Below are positions 1-10,616 of a stretch of DNA of 64,000 bases, piece by piece (position 1 is the stretch's first letter; every line of letters begins with the position of its first letter). The notes below the pieces were generated by a model, which did no database searches, had not been told where the DNA came from, and saw only the letters and a list, made by a program, of their open reading frames with translations. A program made the translations under genes and the position numbers. Origin of the DNA: Bombyx mori (lineage: Eukaryota > Arthropoda > Insecta > Lepidoptera > Bombycidae); contig NC_085112.1 in NCBI RefSeq assembly GCF_030269925.1, positions 2,853,501 to 2,917,500 of the forward strand. The letters run 5' to 3'.

Positions 1-92
1 AATGTGGTTATTGTAATGAAATTATATTAAAAAAATAAGGTACGTGGTAAATTTTAAATCTTTTAAAAAAATGTCAATATAGACAAAGTAGA

Positions 93-172
93 ACATACGG
101 TAGACCTGATGGTGAGTGGTCACCTTCGCTCGTGGACGTCAGAATACCATGGTACAGTCAAGTCGCTGCCTA
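93..172 (-). repeat. LINE tail, CR1/jockey-like
   Basis: A diverged copy of the AGCGGCTTGGCTCTGCCCC family in reverse (CCTGATGGTGAGTGGTCACC, GTCGCTGCCTAC). Confidence 0.55.
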
Positions 173-299
173 CGATTTCTTTATAAGATTTAGACTTTTG
201 ATTTTTATTTTTGGAGTTTACTCCTTAAGAATCGATTTACATATATAGGCCCGGGGTATGAAAATTATGGGGACCAAAATCGTACTAGAGAGTATAGCA

Positions 300-675
300 T
301 GTCACACGAAATGCGTTATGCGCCTGATTGGCTCCTGATTGCGTGATGCGTGCGCGCGCCAATCAGGAGCCAACGCGCGGCCGCGTTATCGCAGGTGACG
401 CCGGGCTGCTGCGCCGGCAGTCCGCCACAAAGCCTCGTACTGATCGCGCGTTTCTCTCATTATTGTATTTTCATATATTTGTTAGTCGTTTGTTTTGTGT
501 CTCGTTAATTTGTTAATAATCTGTAGTGTATCGTGTTGTCGTAATATAGAACTATTTCTCGTATTGTTTCGTTTAATTTACCGACATCGTTTTGCTTGTG
601 GCCGGACGCCGTTCGGGTTCGATTCCTGAACGTATCAACTGTTAGTGGGTTGATACCCGAATATAACCCGCTACA
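300..675. mobile_element. Possible solo LTR
   Basis: A stretch starting TGTCACACGAAATGCG and ending AACCCGCTACA has TG...CA-type ends, a CpG-rich upstream part with an inverted GGCTCCTGATTG/CAATCAGGAGCC pair, and an AT-rich second half. No matching flanking duplication is visible, so this is only a candidate. Confidence 0.25.
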
Positions 676-918
676 AATCATTTATTAATAAAGCTTATTA
701 AATATAAACAATTCCTTCTATCAGTGAATGGACAACTTATATATTAATTGTAAAAGTGAATTATATAGACTTACTTAATTACCGCATCCACGTGTTCCGC
801 AACTCCCGGATCATTCTCACTAGAATACGTAACTTCCATATTTTACTGTATTCAACTGACACAAATTTATATTTATATCCAGTAAACTCCAGTCGTGCGT
901 CGGAGCGGACACACACAC

Positions 919-1056
919 TTTTTTTATTGCATAAGAGGTTGGATGAGCTCACAGCCCACCTGGTGTTTAGTTGTTACTGGAGCCCATAGACATCTACAAC
1001 GTAAATGCCGCCGCCCACCTTGAGATATAAGTTCTAAGATCTCAGTAAAGTTACAA
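919..1056 (-). repeat. Bm1 SINE, 3' part
   Basis: A diverged partial copy with GAGCTCACAGCCCACCTGGT and CCCACCTTGAGATATAAG. Confidence 0.75.
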
Positions 1057-1499
1057 AGTTAAGTTTGAACTTCAAATTTTGTTATTTACGTTAGCTGTAT
1101 TTCTAATTAGTCTATTTGTAAGAAAAAATCCGTAAAAAGCGGGCTATAACTACAAAATACTTTTGGTTTGTAACAGTAACAGCTTCTGACTTGCACCAGA
1201 TTACTATAGACATTGTTATAGGTTAGAACGATTAGCGTATGCCTCTTTGATGGGTTGATACTGTAACGCTTTTAGCGAAAAAACTTTTACGTGAAGAGGT
1301 CTTTTCGAGAGCTTGACCTCTAGTAAGCTTAGAAATACATAAAAGCTCACGTTTTTTGCAGTGGAATGTTTCACTTTAACAAAGACCCGCTAAATTATTC
1401 ACTCAATTAATCAGATAACATTTTTTCACAAGTTTTATAGCCATTGTACTATATAAATTATGTTAATTAAAGACGTGGAATAAAATGTATTCATTATGT

Positions 1500-1779
1500 T
1501 TTTATTTATTGCTAAGATGGGACGAGCTCACGGCCCACCTGGTGCTAAGTGGTTACCGAAGCCCATAAACATAAATAACGTAAATGTCGCCTGATGCTGC
1601 AGCAGTCATCAGGTTTGAGCCCCGTGAGCTCACCTACTAGTTAAGGCTACGCTGATATAGCCTCTCAGCTTAGGTAGGACCACACCAACACAAAACAAAA
1701 CACACGATGCTGCACGGCAGAAATAGGCAGGGTGGTGGTACCTACCGTGCAGACCCACAAGACGTTCTACCACCAGTAA
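1500..1779 (-). repeat. Bm1 SINE whose middle is replaced by another repeat
   Basis: Bm1 ends occupy 1500-1592 and 1709-1779. The middle (about 1600-1679) is instead the 3' end of the BMC1-like family in plus orientation, ending AGCTTAGGTAGGA. Confidence 0.75.
1600..1679 (+). repeat. LINE 3' end, BMC1-like
   Basis: It contains GGTTTGAGCCCCGTGAGCTC and AGCTTAGGTAGGA, the 3' end of the second most common family here. I think this is the BMC1 non-LTR retrotransposon, but the name is from memory. Confidence 0.6.
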
Positions 1780-1981
1780 ATCTTATGTATAAGTAAAGAC
1801 TAATTTTCACAGGTCTAAAAGAGGAATAATTGAGGACGGCTCGACGACTTATTTGAATGATTTCATTCTCATTGTGTTTGTGATTGTCGGATCAAGGTTT
1901 GTGTGAAAGTAAAAAAAACAAAACACCATAAAAAATCAATAAGGTGTCTTTCTTAGAATCCTCCTCCGTGCGTCGTATTCC

Positions 1982-2212
1982 TCAGTGCTGAGGACCTGCG
2001 TCGTGACCTTTACGGAGCACTTTTGTTAGGACTATATTCCTCCATTTACTCCTGTCCTCCGCGCAGTGGACAGCGACATTGACGCTGGATTCCAAAGTCG
2101 TCTTAATCTGATCGGACCAGCGCATGGGACTACGCCCTCTCGGCCTCTTTCCTTCCACTTTGCCGGTAATGAGAAGTTTTTCGAGATTGTCGCCCTTTCT
2201 TACAATCAGCAA
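1982..2212 (-). pseudogene. RTE-type LINE C-terminus
   Basis: The open frame contains DNLEKLLITGKVEGKRPRGR, then RSPMRWSDQIKTTLESSVN and AEDRSKWRNIV. This is the typical C-terminal end of an RTE-like ORF2, after the endonuclease and reverse transcriptase domains, which are absent here. The frame is intact over 76 codons, which suggests a not very old, 5'-truncated copy. A relative is at 59950-60260. Confidence 0.72.
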
Positions 2213-2317
2213 TAAAAATAATTGTCATAGCAACCGGTAAATCTAAAAAAAAACTAAAAGCTAAGATTGATCTTATTGTAAGATCCTGCGATGCAAAATC
2301 TATGTATTTTTTCCCCT

Positions 2318-2500
2318 ACCCAATCGTTGGTAGCCTAAGGGGCTATTCTGACTTCGCGCGGACAGGTAGGTGAGCGCATAGGCTTAACCCCAGAGAATTG
2401 CTAACATTTACCCTAGCAAAAGCAGTGCTTCGCTGAATCTACAACCGGATCGGAAACGCGACCCACTGAGAAGATCCGGCGAGAAACTCAGTGGGTAACA
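2318..2500 (-). repeat. LINE 3' end, BMC1-like
   Basis: It shows the family hallmarks ACCGGATCGGAAACGCGACC (with one substitution) and CACTGAGAAGATCCGGCGAG. No coding part remains. Confidence 0.65.
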
Positions 2501-3074
2501 TTGACGCTTTTGTTAAGCAACAGTCGAAAGATTATGTTAAAACGTGCTTTGTACTACTATACGTAATGTGTGTTCGGAGTGTCGACTCAAAGAATTCTAA
2601 GCGTTGAAAAAAAACCCGAGATTAATTCAGCCATTGGTTCGTTCTCAGATGACAGACAGATGCTACTTTTTGATTATCATAAAATCCGCGATGCTGTTTC
2701 ACTGGCTAGAAGAGATTAAAAAATCTGCTACTATCTTCGTTACAGGTTTGCGAAATTCATAGATTTGAGACAAGGTTATCGAAACTTAAGGTAAATTGGA
2801 ATAATAGCTATCAAAAACTGTAGCGTGTTACAATATTGCAATGGAAGTAAGCATCAGTAGCGGGCTGATTAAAAGGAAGGTTTTTTAAATATTCACTGCC
2901 TAGGGAAATAAAATAACGTATCAATAATTGTATGGAAGTCCGTAATTATAAAAATAGGAAAAACGAAATTTAATATCCCGGATTGGCCTGAAGCTTAATA
3001 TATCGTGGTCGCCTTAAAATGCATGCTCCATGTCTTGCCTTAAACATGTCATTTCAGATTCATTCGATCTACTT

Positions 3075-3340
3075 CCGGTGCTTTTAGACATTCCAAGCAC
3101 CGGTCACCGTTCTCGTCGAACTAGTCGAATGCGACGAAGAGTTCTACGTAAAATTGTATCCAGCCACAGATACGAACCACTGAAATTTTCGCCGAATCTT
3201 GTCAGGGAGCCGCGATTTCGATCTGGAGGTAGATTCAGCGAAGCACAACTCTTGCTAGGGCAGAAGTCAGCAAATTCTTTTAGGTCGAGTCCCGCGAGCA
3301 TGGCCGCCAATAAGGGTGAAGCCAGAATAACCCTTTAAGG
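3075..3340 (+). repeat. LINE 3' end, BMC1-like, diverged
   Basis: It retains CACCGGTCACCGTTCTCGTC, ATTTCGATCTGGAGGTAGAT and CTCTTGCTAGGGCAG. The ORFs on both strands across it are shadows. Confidence 0.65.
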
Positions 3341-3756
3341 AAGATAGGCAGGTCATATATTAAATAAGAGCGTAATTTATAAAGTTTAGACACCTATTAG
3401 TAGTGTAATCCTGCACGGATAAGTAGAAATATCCTCTCTATTTCTGCCCTGAAACAATCATGAGGTCCGGTCCGAAGGTGTATCAGCGAGTAAGCAATAC
3501 AATTAAGAACTCGTGTCTCAAAGCGAAATTCACGTAGTAACATTCATCTTTGGGCTTTGGCAAACACGGCCCGAAATATTACATTTTGTTCCCGAACAAA
3601 AACATACTTACTGCTTATCTTTGTTCAATTACCATAATTATGTTTTATGATAGAAATAAAAAGGAATGTTAAATTTATACTAATATCCGTTGTAAGAATT
3701 TTTATGAATTATGCGAATGTTATTGTGTTTCTTTTTTTATAATCGTCCATTATCGC

Positions 3757-4066
3757 AAAATTATAATTTGCGTAATTACTGGTGGTAACACGGAATAGAT
3801 AAATATCTATTCCGTGGGTGGTAATACCTCTTGTGAGTCCGCGCGGGTAAGTACCACCACCCTGCCTATTTCTGCCGTGAAGCAGTAATGCGTTTCGGTT
3901 TGAAGGGTGGGGCAACCGTTGTAACTATACTTGAGACTTTAGAACTTATATCTCAAAGTTGGTGGCACATTTACTTTGTCGATGTCTATGGGCTCCAGTA
4001 ACCACTTAACACCAGGTGGGTTGTAAGATCGTTCACCCATCTAAGCAATAAAAAAAAAAAAAAACA
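3757..4066 (+). repeat. Bm1 SINE with a 28-bp palindromic insertion
   Basis: This is a 5'-truncated Bm1 from TTATAATTTGCGTAATTACT to the AATAAAA tail. At 3789-3816 it carries a 28-bp inverted repeat (arm CACGGAATAGATA) flanked by GGTGGTAA on both sides. This insert is absent from the other Bm1 copies. Confidence 0.85.
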
Positions 4067-4186
4067 CTTTTCGCTCTCGTCAAAAAATTTTGATAGTGAC
4101 TAAGTACCTAATCAGCTAAGTTATCTCACTATTTTATTTCTTTCCTAAACTGATGATCTTGTGAGACTAAAATAACCTTAACAAGT

Positions 4187-4390
4187 AGAGGAGCTCACGG
4201 GGCTCAAACCTAACGGAATTGCTAACGCCAACCCTAGCAAGAGCAGAGTTTCGCAGAATCTACCACCGGATCCGAAACGCAACCCACTGAGAAGATCGGC
4301 AAGAAACTCAGTGGGCTGTGTCTGTGGGTTAATTAACTCGTCGAGCCCTTCGTCACAAGCGACGGGTTCGACGAGAACGATGACTGAATC
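4187..4390 (-). repeat. LINE 3' end, BMC1-like
   Basis: It runs from GGAGCTCACGGGGCTCAAAC to TTCGACGAGAACGATGAC. It is reasonably conserved. Confidence 0.7.
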
Positions 4391-4834
4391 TCACAACATT
4401 GCTACAGGTTGTTTCAAAGCAAACTTTTAGATAAGGATAGAGAGATGAGGACGAAGAGGATGCACAATAAAGAACCAAGAAAACAATACATTCAATTTTA
4501 TATATGTTTACACAATGGCACGTTATATCTTAGAACTATTTAAAAGGTGTATCACCGGTCGCAACCCAGCCTCGCGATCCGTGATCGAGCTAAACAACTT
4601 TGAAGAGTATTAAATTAACATAAATAAAATTTGATTGATAAATTATATTTATAGATGAAATCAACAATTAACGATGTATTTATCCGCTGTTTTGCAGTTT
4701 ACTTATTGTCTCGAGTTCCGGTCTGTAATAGAAAAATAAGCTTAGTCGTCATTGGTTCAATTGTGAGGCATAGAAGGTCTATTATGCTCATTAACCCTTT
4801 AAGCGCGAACTATCGATAGATCGACTCTCTTTTA

Positions 4835-5049
4835 TCTACACTAATATTATAAAGAGGAAAGATTTGTTTGTTTGTTTGTTTCGAATAGGCTCCGAAACTA
4901 CTGGACCGATTTGAAAAATTCTTTTTCCATTAGAAGCCGACATTGTCCCTGATGAACATAGGCTACTTTTTTTTATTTTTTTTTTAATTTTTTTTTTGGT
5001 TTCATGTGTGTTTTAATGTTTCCGAAGCGAAGCGAGGGCGGGTCGCTAG
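4835..5049 (+). mobile_element. Non-autonomous Helitron (Lep1-like)
   Basis: The 215-bp element starts TCTACACTAATATTATAAAG and ends GCGGGTCGCTAG before T, with GTTTGTTTGTTTG near the start. These termini match a common lepidopteran Helitron group. It has no ORF. Confidence 0.85.
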
Positions 5050-5398
5050 TTACATATAAAGTGCGGAGCGTCGGAATACCGACTATTGCCCAGTTTAGGT
5101 ATCGAACTGTATGGACGTGTCTTAGCGTTATAACCTTTCTAATAAATTTTGATAACATTTAAAAATAACCATTTACAAATTATTTTGCTTTGCTTTTTTT
5201 TTCAATAATTCTTTAGCAATTTATGCAAAATACGTGAAAATAAGCTCAGCACTAAAAGGGTTAATGGAGTTTTTAGCGTCATTAAAGTTAGTATGGAGAT
5301 TTATAGGATTGGATTGAGCCACAAGTCGGCCTATCATATTACGTTCTGATTTGAAGGATTTAACAGCCTCTTTACAATTCAATTGAGACTTCGATCTG

Positions 5399-5582
5399 TG
5401 TGCTTAGTGCGAGTTTTTTAACGTTCTCGATAGAGTAAAAGTTGGCCCAATTTTGTATGCAGTTGGAACAGCGCCCCTAGCGGAAAACGTAGGCAAACGA
5501 TTCCATTCCATACAAATAACTAACAAATAACTAAGCTAACTTTTACGCTCTCGAGAACGTTAAAAAACTCGCACTAAGCACA
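5399..5582. mobile_element. Foldback MITE, 184 bp
   Basis: Inverted terminal repeats of about 48 bp, beginning TGTGCTTAGTGCGAGTTTTT at both ends, differ at only a few positions. The central part is unique. No clear target duplication is visible, so the superfamily is undecided. It has no ORF. Confidence 0.8.
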
Positions 5583-5904
5583 ATGATGTCTCAAGATGAG
5601 TGGCGATGTCTATAGGCTCCGGCAACCGTTGAGCAGCAAGTGAGCCGTGACCTCTTCAACTCCTTGACAGTAATAAAACAAATTTAATGCTTATGCCTCA
5701 AAACTCATCTTTGGTCACGGCATTCGGGTCTAACTGTAACCACATTAACTAATAAAAAAAATGGTGCGCCTGCAAACTTGGAGTCCGTGAAAGAACTGAA
5801 ACATCTTTTGCGATGTGTAGAAATGCGATTATCTTCATTGTTTATGTCAATCAATTTAAAAAAAATTAGGGAATGCTATTTATAAGACTGTATAAGAGAA
5901 ACAG

Positions 5905-6020
5905 GCAGCGGCTTGGCTCTGCCCCTGGCATTGCTGAAGTCCATGGGCGACAGTAACCACTCACCATCAGGTGGGCCGTATGCTCATCTGCCTACAAGGG
6001 CAATAAATAAAAAAAAACAT
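5905..6020 (+). repeat. LINE tail, CR1/jockey-like
   Basis: It reads GGCAGCGGCTTGGCTCTGCC to the CTACAAGGGCAATAAATAAA tail. The ORF over it is not a gene. Confidence 0.75.
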
Positions 6021-6227
6021 CCTAGCTCGCTTTGTCCTTTCTCTCTCTTCACGGTCGAGCGGTTCGCGAGACACTCTATCTCTTTTCTCACTCTCACTCT
6101 TCCTAAATTGTATCTTTTCTCTCTAGCCGTAACGAATTTGTCGCGAGTTAAATATTACTCGCAACGCGCCTAAAGAAGTTTCACTTCAAAAACGGGAAAC
6201 GTGTGATTTTTCATTTCTTATATTTAC

Positions 6228-6336
6228 CATTAATTGCCAGATCTTGTATTTCGGGAGCAAGCTGTCGTCCAACATTGGCTTTGCCTCAAGGCTGCGACTC
6301 AATGGAAGTTCGACTGGTCCTTCATCACTAACAGTA
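6228..6336 (-). CDS. CCHa1: CCHa1 exon 6: alternative C-terminal spacer (predicted)
   Basis: An acceptor (TCCTTACAATTTCAG|TACTG) precedes 109 nt that stay open in the frame required by exon 5. They encode FTVSDEGPVELPLSRSLEAK and then a stretch ending PKYKIWQLM. A donor-like ATG|GTAAAT follows at 6227. If it is not used, the frame reads on 13 codons to TGA at 6186-6188. If it is used, a further exon lies to the left, and I could not find one. The stretch is not part of any repeat I recognise. It resembles coding sequence but lacks homology support. Confidence 0.55.
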
Positions 6337-7223
6337 CTGAAATTGTAAGGAAATTAGATTTTATTATTGTTCGGCTATAGCAGAGAATATGTTTATATGT
6401 TTGTATGGATGTTTCTTTGTATGTACGAGAATACGTAAGTACATATCGATATCGTGTATGCGTCATTTCTTTTAGGTATTAAGCGACATTTATCATTGTA
6501 ATCAAAGGTACGTTTTATTTGGTATTAGCATCAACAGTTCGATATTTATAATTTACTTTCAATTAAGTTTACTCCATTAAAATAGCTAAAGAAGGTTTTT
6601 GTTATGATATGTTTCCCGAAATTTAAACTTTAAATGACTCTCTTGTAAAGTTGCAAAAATGTCGCTTAAACCAAATAGGCTTTCACTTCTCGATACAGCC
6701 TTTACTATTGGCTACCATTAATTTAGATTTACAGTTTAATTTATCCTATATATATATTTATTTGTAATTAGTAACCTTAGATTGGATTATTTTACCGTCT
6801 TTGATATTTAGCTGACACTGTTTTGATGTGAAAATGTTTTCGAAAACGTTTAATTTATTGATTATATACACAAAAAATTATTAAAACGACCAAATAATAA
6901 TAGGCACAAAAAAACTGTTACAATATAAATTTACGCAGCCTGAATACGATAATTTAAGTAATAATGGTTTATGACATACTGGTAAAAAGTGTCAGTGGCG
7001 CCATCTATTATCTTACATAAGGAAAAAGTTAAATTTCTTAACATTTATTTTATAAATATTTTTAATAATTGTCATAAACTCATCAATTAAAACCGATAAA
7101 CTAAAAAAAATGTTAAGATCGATACTTTTATTTTATATTTAAATAAAAGAAGAAAATACATATTGTAAATTTCAATTCGTAGTGATTAGTGCCATCTTAT
7201 TTTAATAACTATTAACTACTTAC
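6337..7223. other. CCHa1 intron 5, no repeat recognised
   Basis: AT-rich DNA between exons 5 and 6. I see no ORF or known repeat, so it is one of the few repeat-poor stretches of the window. Confidence 0.5.
7127..7132 (-). terminator. CCHa1: AATAAA polyadenylation signal candidate
   Basis: AATAAA on the minus strand lies about 90 nt downstream of the exon 5 TAA. It could end the short CCHa1 transcript. The surrounding DNA is AT-rich, so chance occurrence is likely enough to keep the confidence low. Confidence 0.35.
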
Positions 7224-7324
7224 AACAGCCTGTCTGAGCCGGGAGCATTGTCTTCAACGTTGTTCTGATAGATGGCGTTAGTATCGTCATTTGAGTTTAG
7301 CGCTTGATCTTGGTTCTGGAAGTT
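7220..7324 (-). CDS. CCHa1: CCHa1 exon 5: spacer, with stop overlapping the donor
   Basis: The acceptor is TCTTTTGTTTAAAG|AACTTC. The frame opens NFQNQDQALNSNDDTNAI and continues to DNAPGSDRLL, an acidic, Asn-rich spacer with no further cleavage site. The last codons read CTG TTG TAA, and the same bases form a good donor, CTGTT|GTAAGTAG, at 7223. If unspliced, the precursor ends at TAA (7220-7222) with 107 residues counted from the second ATG, and an AATAAA signal follows at 7127-7132. If spliced, the exon is 7224-7324 and joins exon 6 in frame. Both forms are plausible. Confidence 0.82.
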   Translation of the reverse strand, partial: NFQNQDQALNSNDDTNAIYQNNVEDNAPGSDRLL

Positions 7325-7710
7325 CTTTAAACAAAAGAGAGATGGTATTTAATCGTAGGTAAATAAAAAAAATTGTAACTTGACAAATCGACACCATGGT
7401 GATAAATTAATTTGAAATTTAATTGAAATTTCAAATTTACGAACATAGCACGTTACGAGATAAAAATATTTATTTACAATTACTTTCAAATATAATTCAG
7501 ATATTATCACGGAATTGAAGATGCTTGATTGATCCCTGACTTAAAAAAGAATAACTTGATAAAGCTTACTAAAAACAAAAACCGTAACATGATTTCTTAA
7601 TTTAAAACAACTAAAGGCTTACAAAACAATATTAGGTATAACTAAGTAATTATCTGTTGACTACTATTATCAAATTAAATTTTAAAAGGCTTTGTAGATT
7701 ATTTTCTTAC

Positions 7711-7802
7711 CATTTCAGCATTAGCGGCGAAACGACGAAGCATTCTATTGAAATACCAGTCAGGAGCGGAGATCGGAGACTTGTTTGAACGTTTACCGTG
7801 AG
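7711..7802 (-). CDS. CCHa1: CCHa1 exon 4: end of peptide, amidation and cleavage site
   Basis: The acceptor is CACTATTTTCAG|CTCACG and the donor GAAATG|GTAAGA. With the G from exon 3 the frame reads AHGKRSNKSPISAPDWYFN and continues RMLRRFAANAEM. AH completes the mature peptide, Gly donates the C-terminal amide, and KR is the prohormone convertase site. The remaining 26 residues start the spacer. It contains a second dibasic RR (in MLRRF), but no second amidated peptide follows. The exon is 92 nt and ends in phase 0. Confidence 0.92.
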
Positions 7803-7925
7803 CTGAAAATAGTGAATAGAAATTTATAGCATACATGATACACGTTGACTGCCATGTAGGTAGGTCACTAGTGCTCTACGCGGTGCACTGAAGTAATTAT
7901 GTCGATTTCTGTTACTAGGGCACCC

Positions 7926-8016
7926 TTTAAACAGAAACGCATTACTGCTTCACGGCAGATATAGGCAGGGTTGTGGTACTTTTCCGCCCGAACTTGCAAG
8001 ATCTCTTACCGGTAAG
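7926..8016 (-). repeat. Bm1 SINE fragment
   Basis: It contains AAACGCATTACTGCTTCACG and a diverged GGTGGTACC segment. It lies in CCHa1 intron 3. Confidence 0.65.
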
Positions 8017-8859
8017 CTTAATTAATTTTTTTGATAATATTTTACCGACACTGTGTGATTAATATTAGGGAAATTTTGATTGCTTAGTGCCTGGAATAGT
8101 ACCGCCATGTCTTCCCGTGGGTATCGTAAAATACGACAGAGGGATCCACAGGAGAATGGGCAGCAGCAGTTTCTGAATATTGCACTAGTGGACTGCGGTC
8201 ACTATTATATTTCTGCATAACCTTCAAACGGATTGTAACGCGTTGTTACATTTGGAGTGATATAATTCCATATAACAACCCTTAACAAACTTTGTAACAA
8301 AACTTATATTTTTCCGGAAATTTAAATCAAAACCACAAAAAAAAAGAAAAAAAAGGAACTTCCGTCCAAACTCGCAGATCGCCATTTCGTTGATAAAATC
8401 GTATTTAACACAACGCTAATTAAGATCGGCATGGCTGACGTTAATGGATTAAAACGACAGCTGACATTAAATGAATCAAATTAATATGCTATATTAAAAT
8501 GGAAAATGCCAGGTTAACACCGAGTTTCCATTATCCGTGTAATATTATAATCTAGTATTGTTTTTATATCAACATCTTCGTACCTAATAACCGGCAATGT
8601 ATAACAAAGACGAACGCGGCCGCGACAAATAAGGTTAAGGACTCCGCGCTCTCGCTTATTTTAAATGCGCTACATTGCAGTGCTAAATTATTATTATTTT
8701 AAATCTAAAGATTAATTAAAAAGCGATTAATTTTGCTTTTGCTATCAGGTCAGGGTTCACTGTTGCGAACGTTCATCTTAATCCTTAAAAATGGGTGCAA
8801 TAGGGTCGAAGGACCAAAAATGCAATTTACATTTTTAAAAATTTAATTGTTTCAGGCTT

Positions 8860-9119
8860 TTTTTTTAGAACATCTCAGTTTCATGTGGAGACAGATTTAC
8901 TGCAAAAACTATATTATGATCAAATTAGAAAATCGATACCTCAATTAGACTTAGATAATTCATAACGAAAGGTCACTAGAAAACTAGACGAACTGAAACA
9001 AGTAGGTACTATAAATTACTTTGGACGAGTTAAAATTCCAAAATACGTGAAGTACTTTGTCCGCGATATGATAAAATACGAGAAGAGTGTGACAAAAAAA
9101 CGTTTGCCGGGTCAGCTAG
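8860..9119 (+). pseudogene. Protein-like stretch ending in a Helitron-type 3' end
   Basis: After an acceptor-like TTTAATTGTTTCAG a frame runs from about 8873 for some 80 codons with a single in-frame TAA (near 8963). It reads KLYYDQIRKSIPQLDLDN before the stop and YFGRVKIPKYVKYFVRDM after it. Its composition is that of a real charged protein. It runs into TTTGCCGGGTCAGCTAG, which looks like a Helitron 3' end. I do not recognise the protein. A gene fragment captured by a Helitron is the best guess, since such captures are known in silkworm. An old processed pseudogene is the alternative. It lies antisense in CCHa1 intron 3. Confidence 0.45.
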
Positions 9120-9635
9120 CTATTATCTAATATTATAAAATAAATTCAAATGTATTTAAAATTCAAGCAGCACTTTGTAATTGTGATTGCAATTGTGAAG
9201 TAACAACTGTCATTTTTTTAGCTTCCAGACATAAAAAACCCACTCATCCTTACAACTGATAAGACTTCTATATTTACAACAATGACATTATAATGTCGCA
9301 TTATTGTGCAATATTCCCTAAGCTCAGAGATAAAATGGGGAGCAATATGAAAGATAAAATGAGCCGTCAAAGGTAAAAAAAACGTGTGAGTGGACGCGTG
9401 GACAGGAATCAGTGATTAGGGGTTTTAATGTTTGATTACAAAACATAAAACGTCACTGTTCGCTAATGACCCAGTGCTAACGTTCATTTAAATCATGGTC
9501 TTGCTGTAATGTATTGCATATATTTTTGTCAACGCAATTAGCGTAGAATGACTTCACGTGTACTCAAAATTTACTAGAATCCGGAGCCAAAACAACTCTG
9601 GTTAAATTCAAAACGAATAAATAATAGTTTAAAAT

Positions 9636-9992
9636 ACTAAAAAAAATACGCTTTTATATAAATTTGAATTAAACGTGCACGCTTTTTTTACAATAAAATC
9701 ATTTTTTCTTACACTATTTATAATTCATCACCCCGCCTATTTCCGCCGTGAAGCAGTAATGCGTTTCGGTTCGAAGGGTGGGGTAGCCGTTGTAACTATA
9801 CCTACTGAGACCTTAGAACTTATATCTCGAGGTGGGTGGCGCATTTACGTGGTAGATGTCTATGGGCTCCAGTAACCACTTAACACCAGGTGGGCTGTGA
9901 GCTTGTCCATCCATCCGAGCAATAAAAAAAATATTGTAATTTAAAGATTTATTTTCTATTTTTAGGTTGGATTTTCTATAAAAGCGTATTTT
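9636..9992. mobile_element. Inverted-repeat element split by Bm1
   Basis: The left end has AAAATACGCTTTTATA, and the right end has its inverse, TATAAAAGCGTATTTT. A Bm1 copy (9728-9933) lies inside. A similar left end followed by the same interior occurs at 46540-46745. Confidence 0.5.
9728..9933 (+). repeat. Bm1 SINE, 3' half
   Basis: A 5'-truncated copy starting CACCCCGCCTATTTCCGCCG and ending CGAGCAATAAAAAAA. It sits inside an inverted-repeat element. Confidence 0.85.
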
Positions 9993-10339
9993 AGATGTCA
10001 ACAATAGAATTACTGTCATGTCTATTACTTAAAAGTTTTAAATATTACTGTATTTTTCTATAACATTTATATTTACAACATAACTATGTACCATTGAATA
10101 ATGAAAAGTGGTGTTAGGTTTGGTGAAAGGTTAGGCTCAACTGGCTTCAAAAGAAAAAATCGCCCACCGCTTTTGCATCGCAGGCAATGTATTTAAACTG
10201 GAGGACGTTGGGTTGTCGACTTCAGTTTTTAATTGCGGACTAGGTAACGAAATATTATGTATTTCTTGATATTGTCAGAGCAAGAGAATATTATTTCATT
10301 GCGATAAATGAAAAAGTATAATATAATAGTTTAACTCAC

Positions 10340-10375
10340 CTCCCCAACATGAATGTCCGTAGCTTAAGCAGGAAC
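10340..10375 (-). CDS. CCHa1: CCHa1 exon 3: microexon with the mature peptide
   Basis: This 36-nt exon lies between acceptor TTTATTTCAG|GTTCC and donor GGGGAG|GTGAGT. Joined to the last G of exon 2 it encodes G-SCLSYGHSCWG, ending in phase 1. It therefore carries all but the last two residues of CCHamide-1, including both cysteines, which form the disulphide ring in this family. Such a small exon is easily missed by gene finders. The identification of the gene rests mainly on it together with exon 4. Confidence 0.92.
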
Positions 10376-10560
10376 CTGAAATAAAAATTCATGGAAAATC
10401 ATATTTATTTATAATAATATAATAATAATGAACATTAATTATTTAACCTCGCCCAGAATGCTGCTCAGAATTATGACTACTATTTATTTCATTCCGTTTG
10501 TAAATGCTAAAACAATCTTTGTAACTACGAAGCGATTCTTAACATAATTAAATAAGTCAC

Positions 10561-10566
<6 letters not shown>

Positions 10567-10610
<44 letters not shown>
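10567..10610. repeat. (AG)22 microsatellite
   Basis: A perfect AG run in intron 2, about 190 bp upstream (in the gene sense) of the CCHa1 microexon. It gives a false Leu-Ser ORF on the minus strand. Confidence 0.97.

Positions 10611-10616
<6 letters not shown>

Noticed and set aside
5640..5860. Seventh CCHa1 exon after an acceptor-like TTGCAG or TTTCAG on the minus strand
   Set aside because: The frames close within about 6-16 codons and show nothing conserved, so I could not support it.
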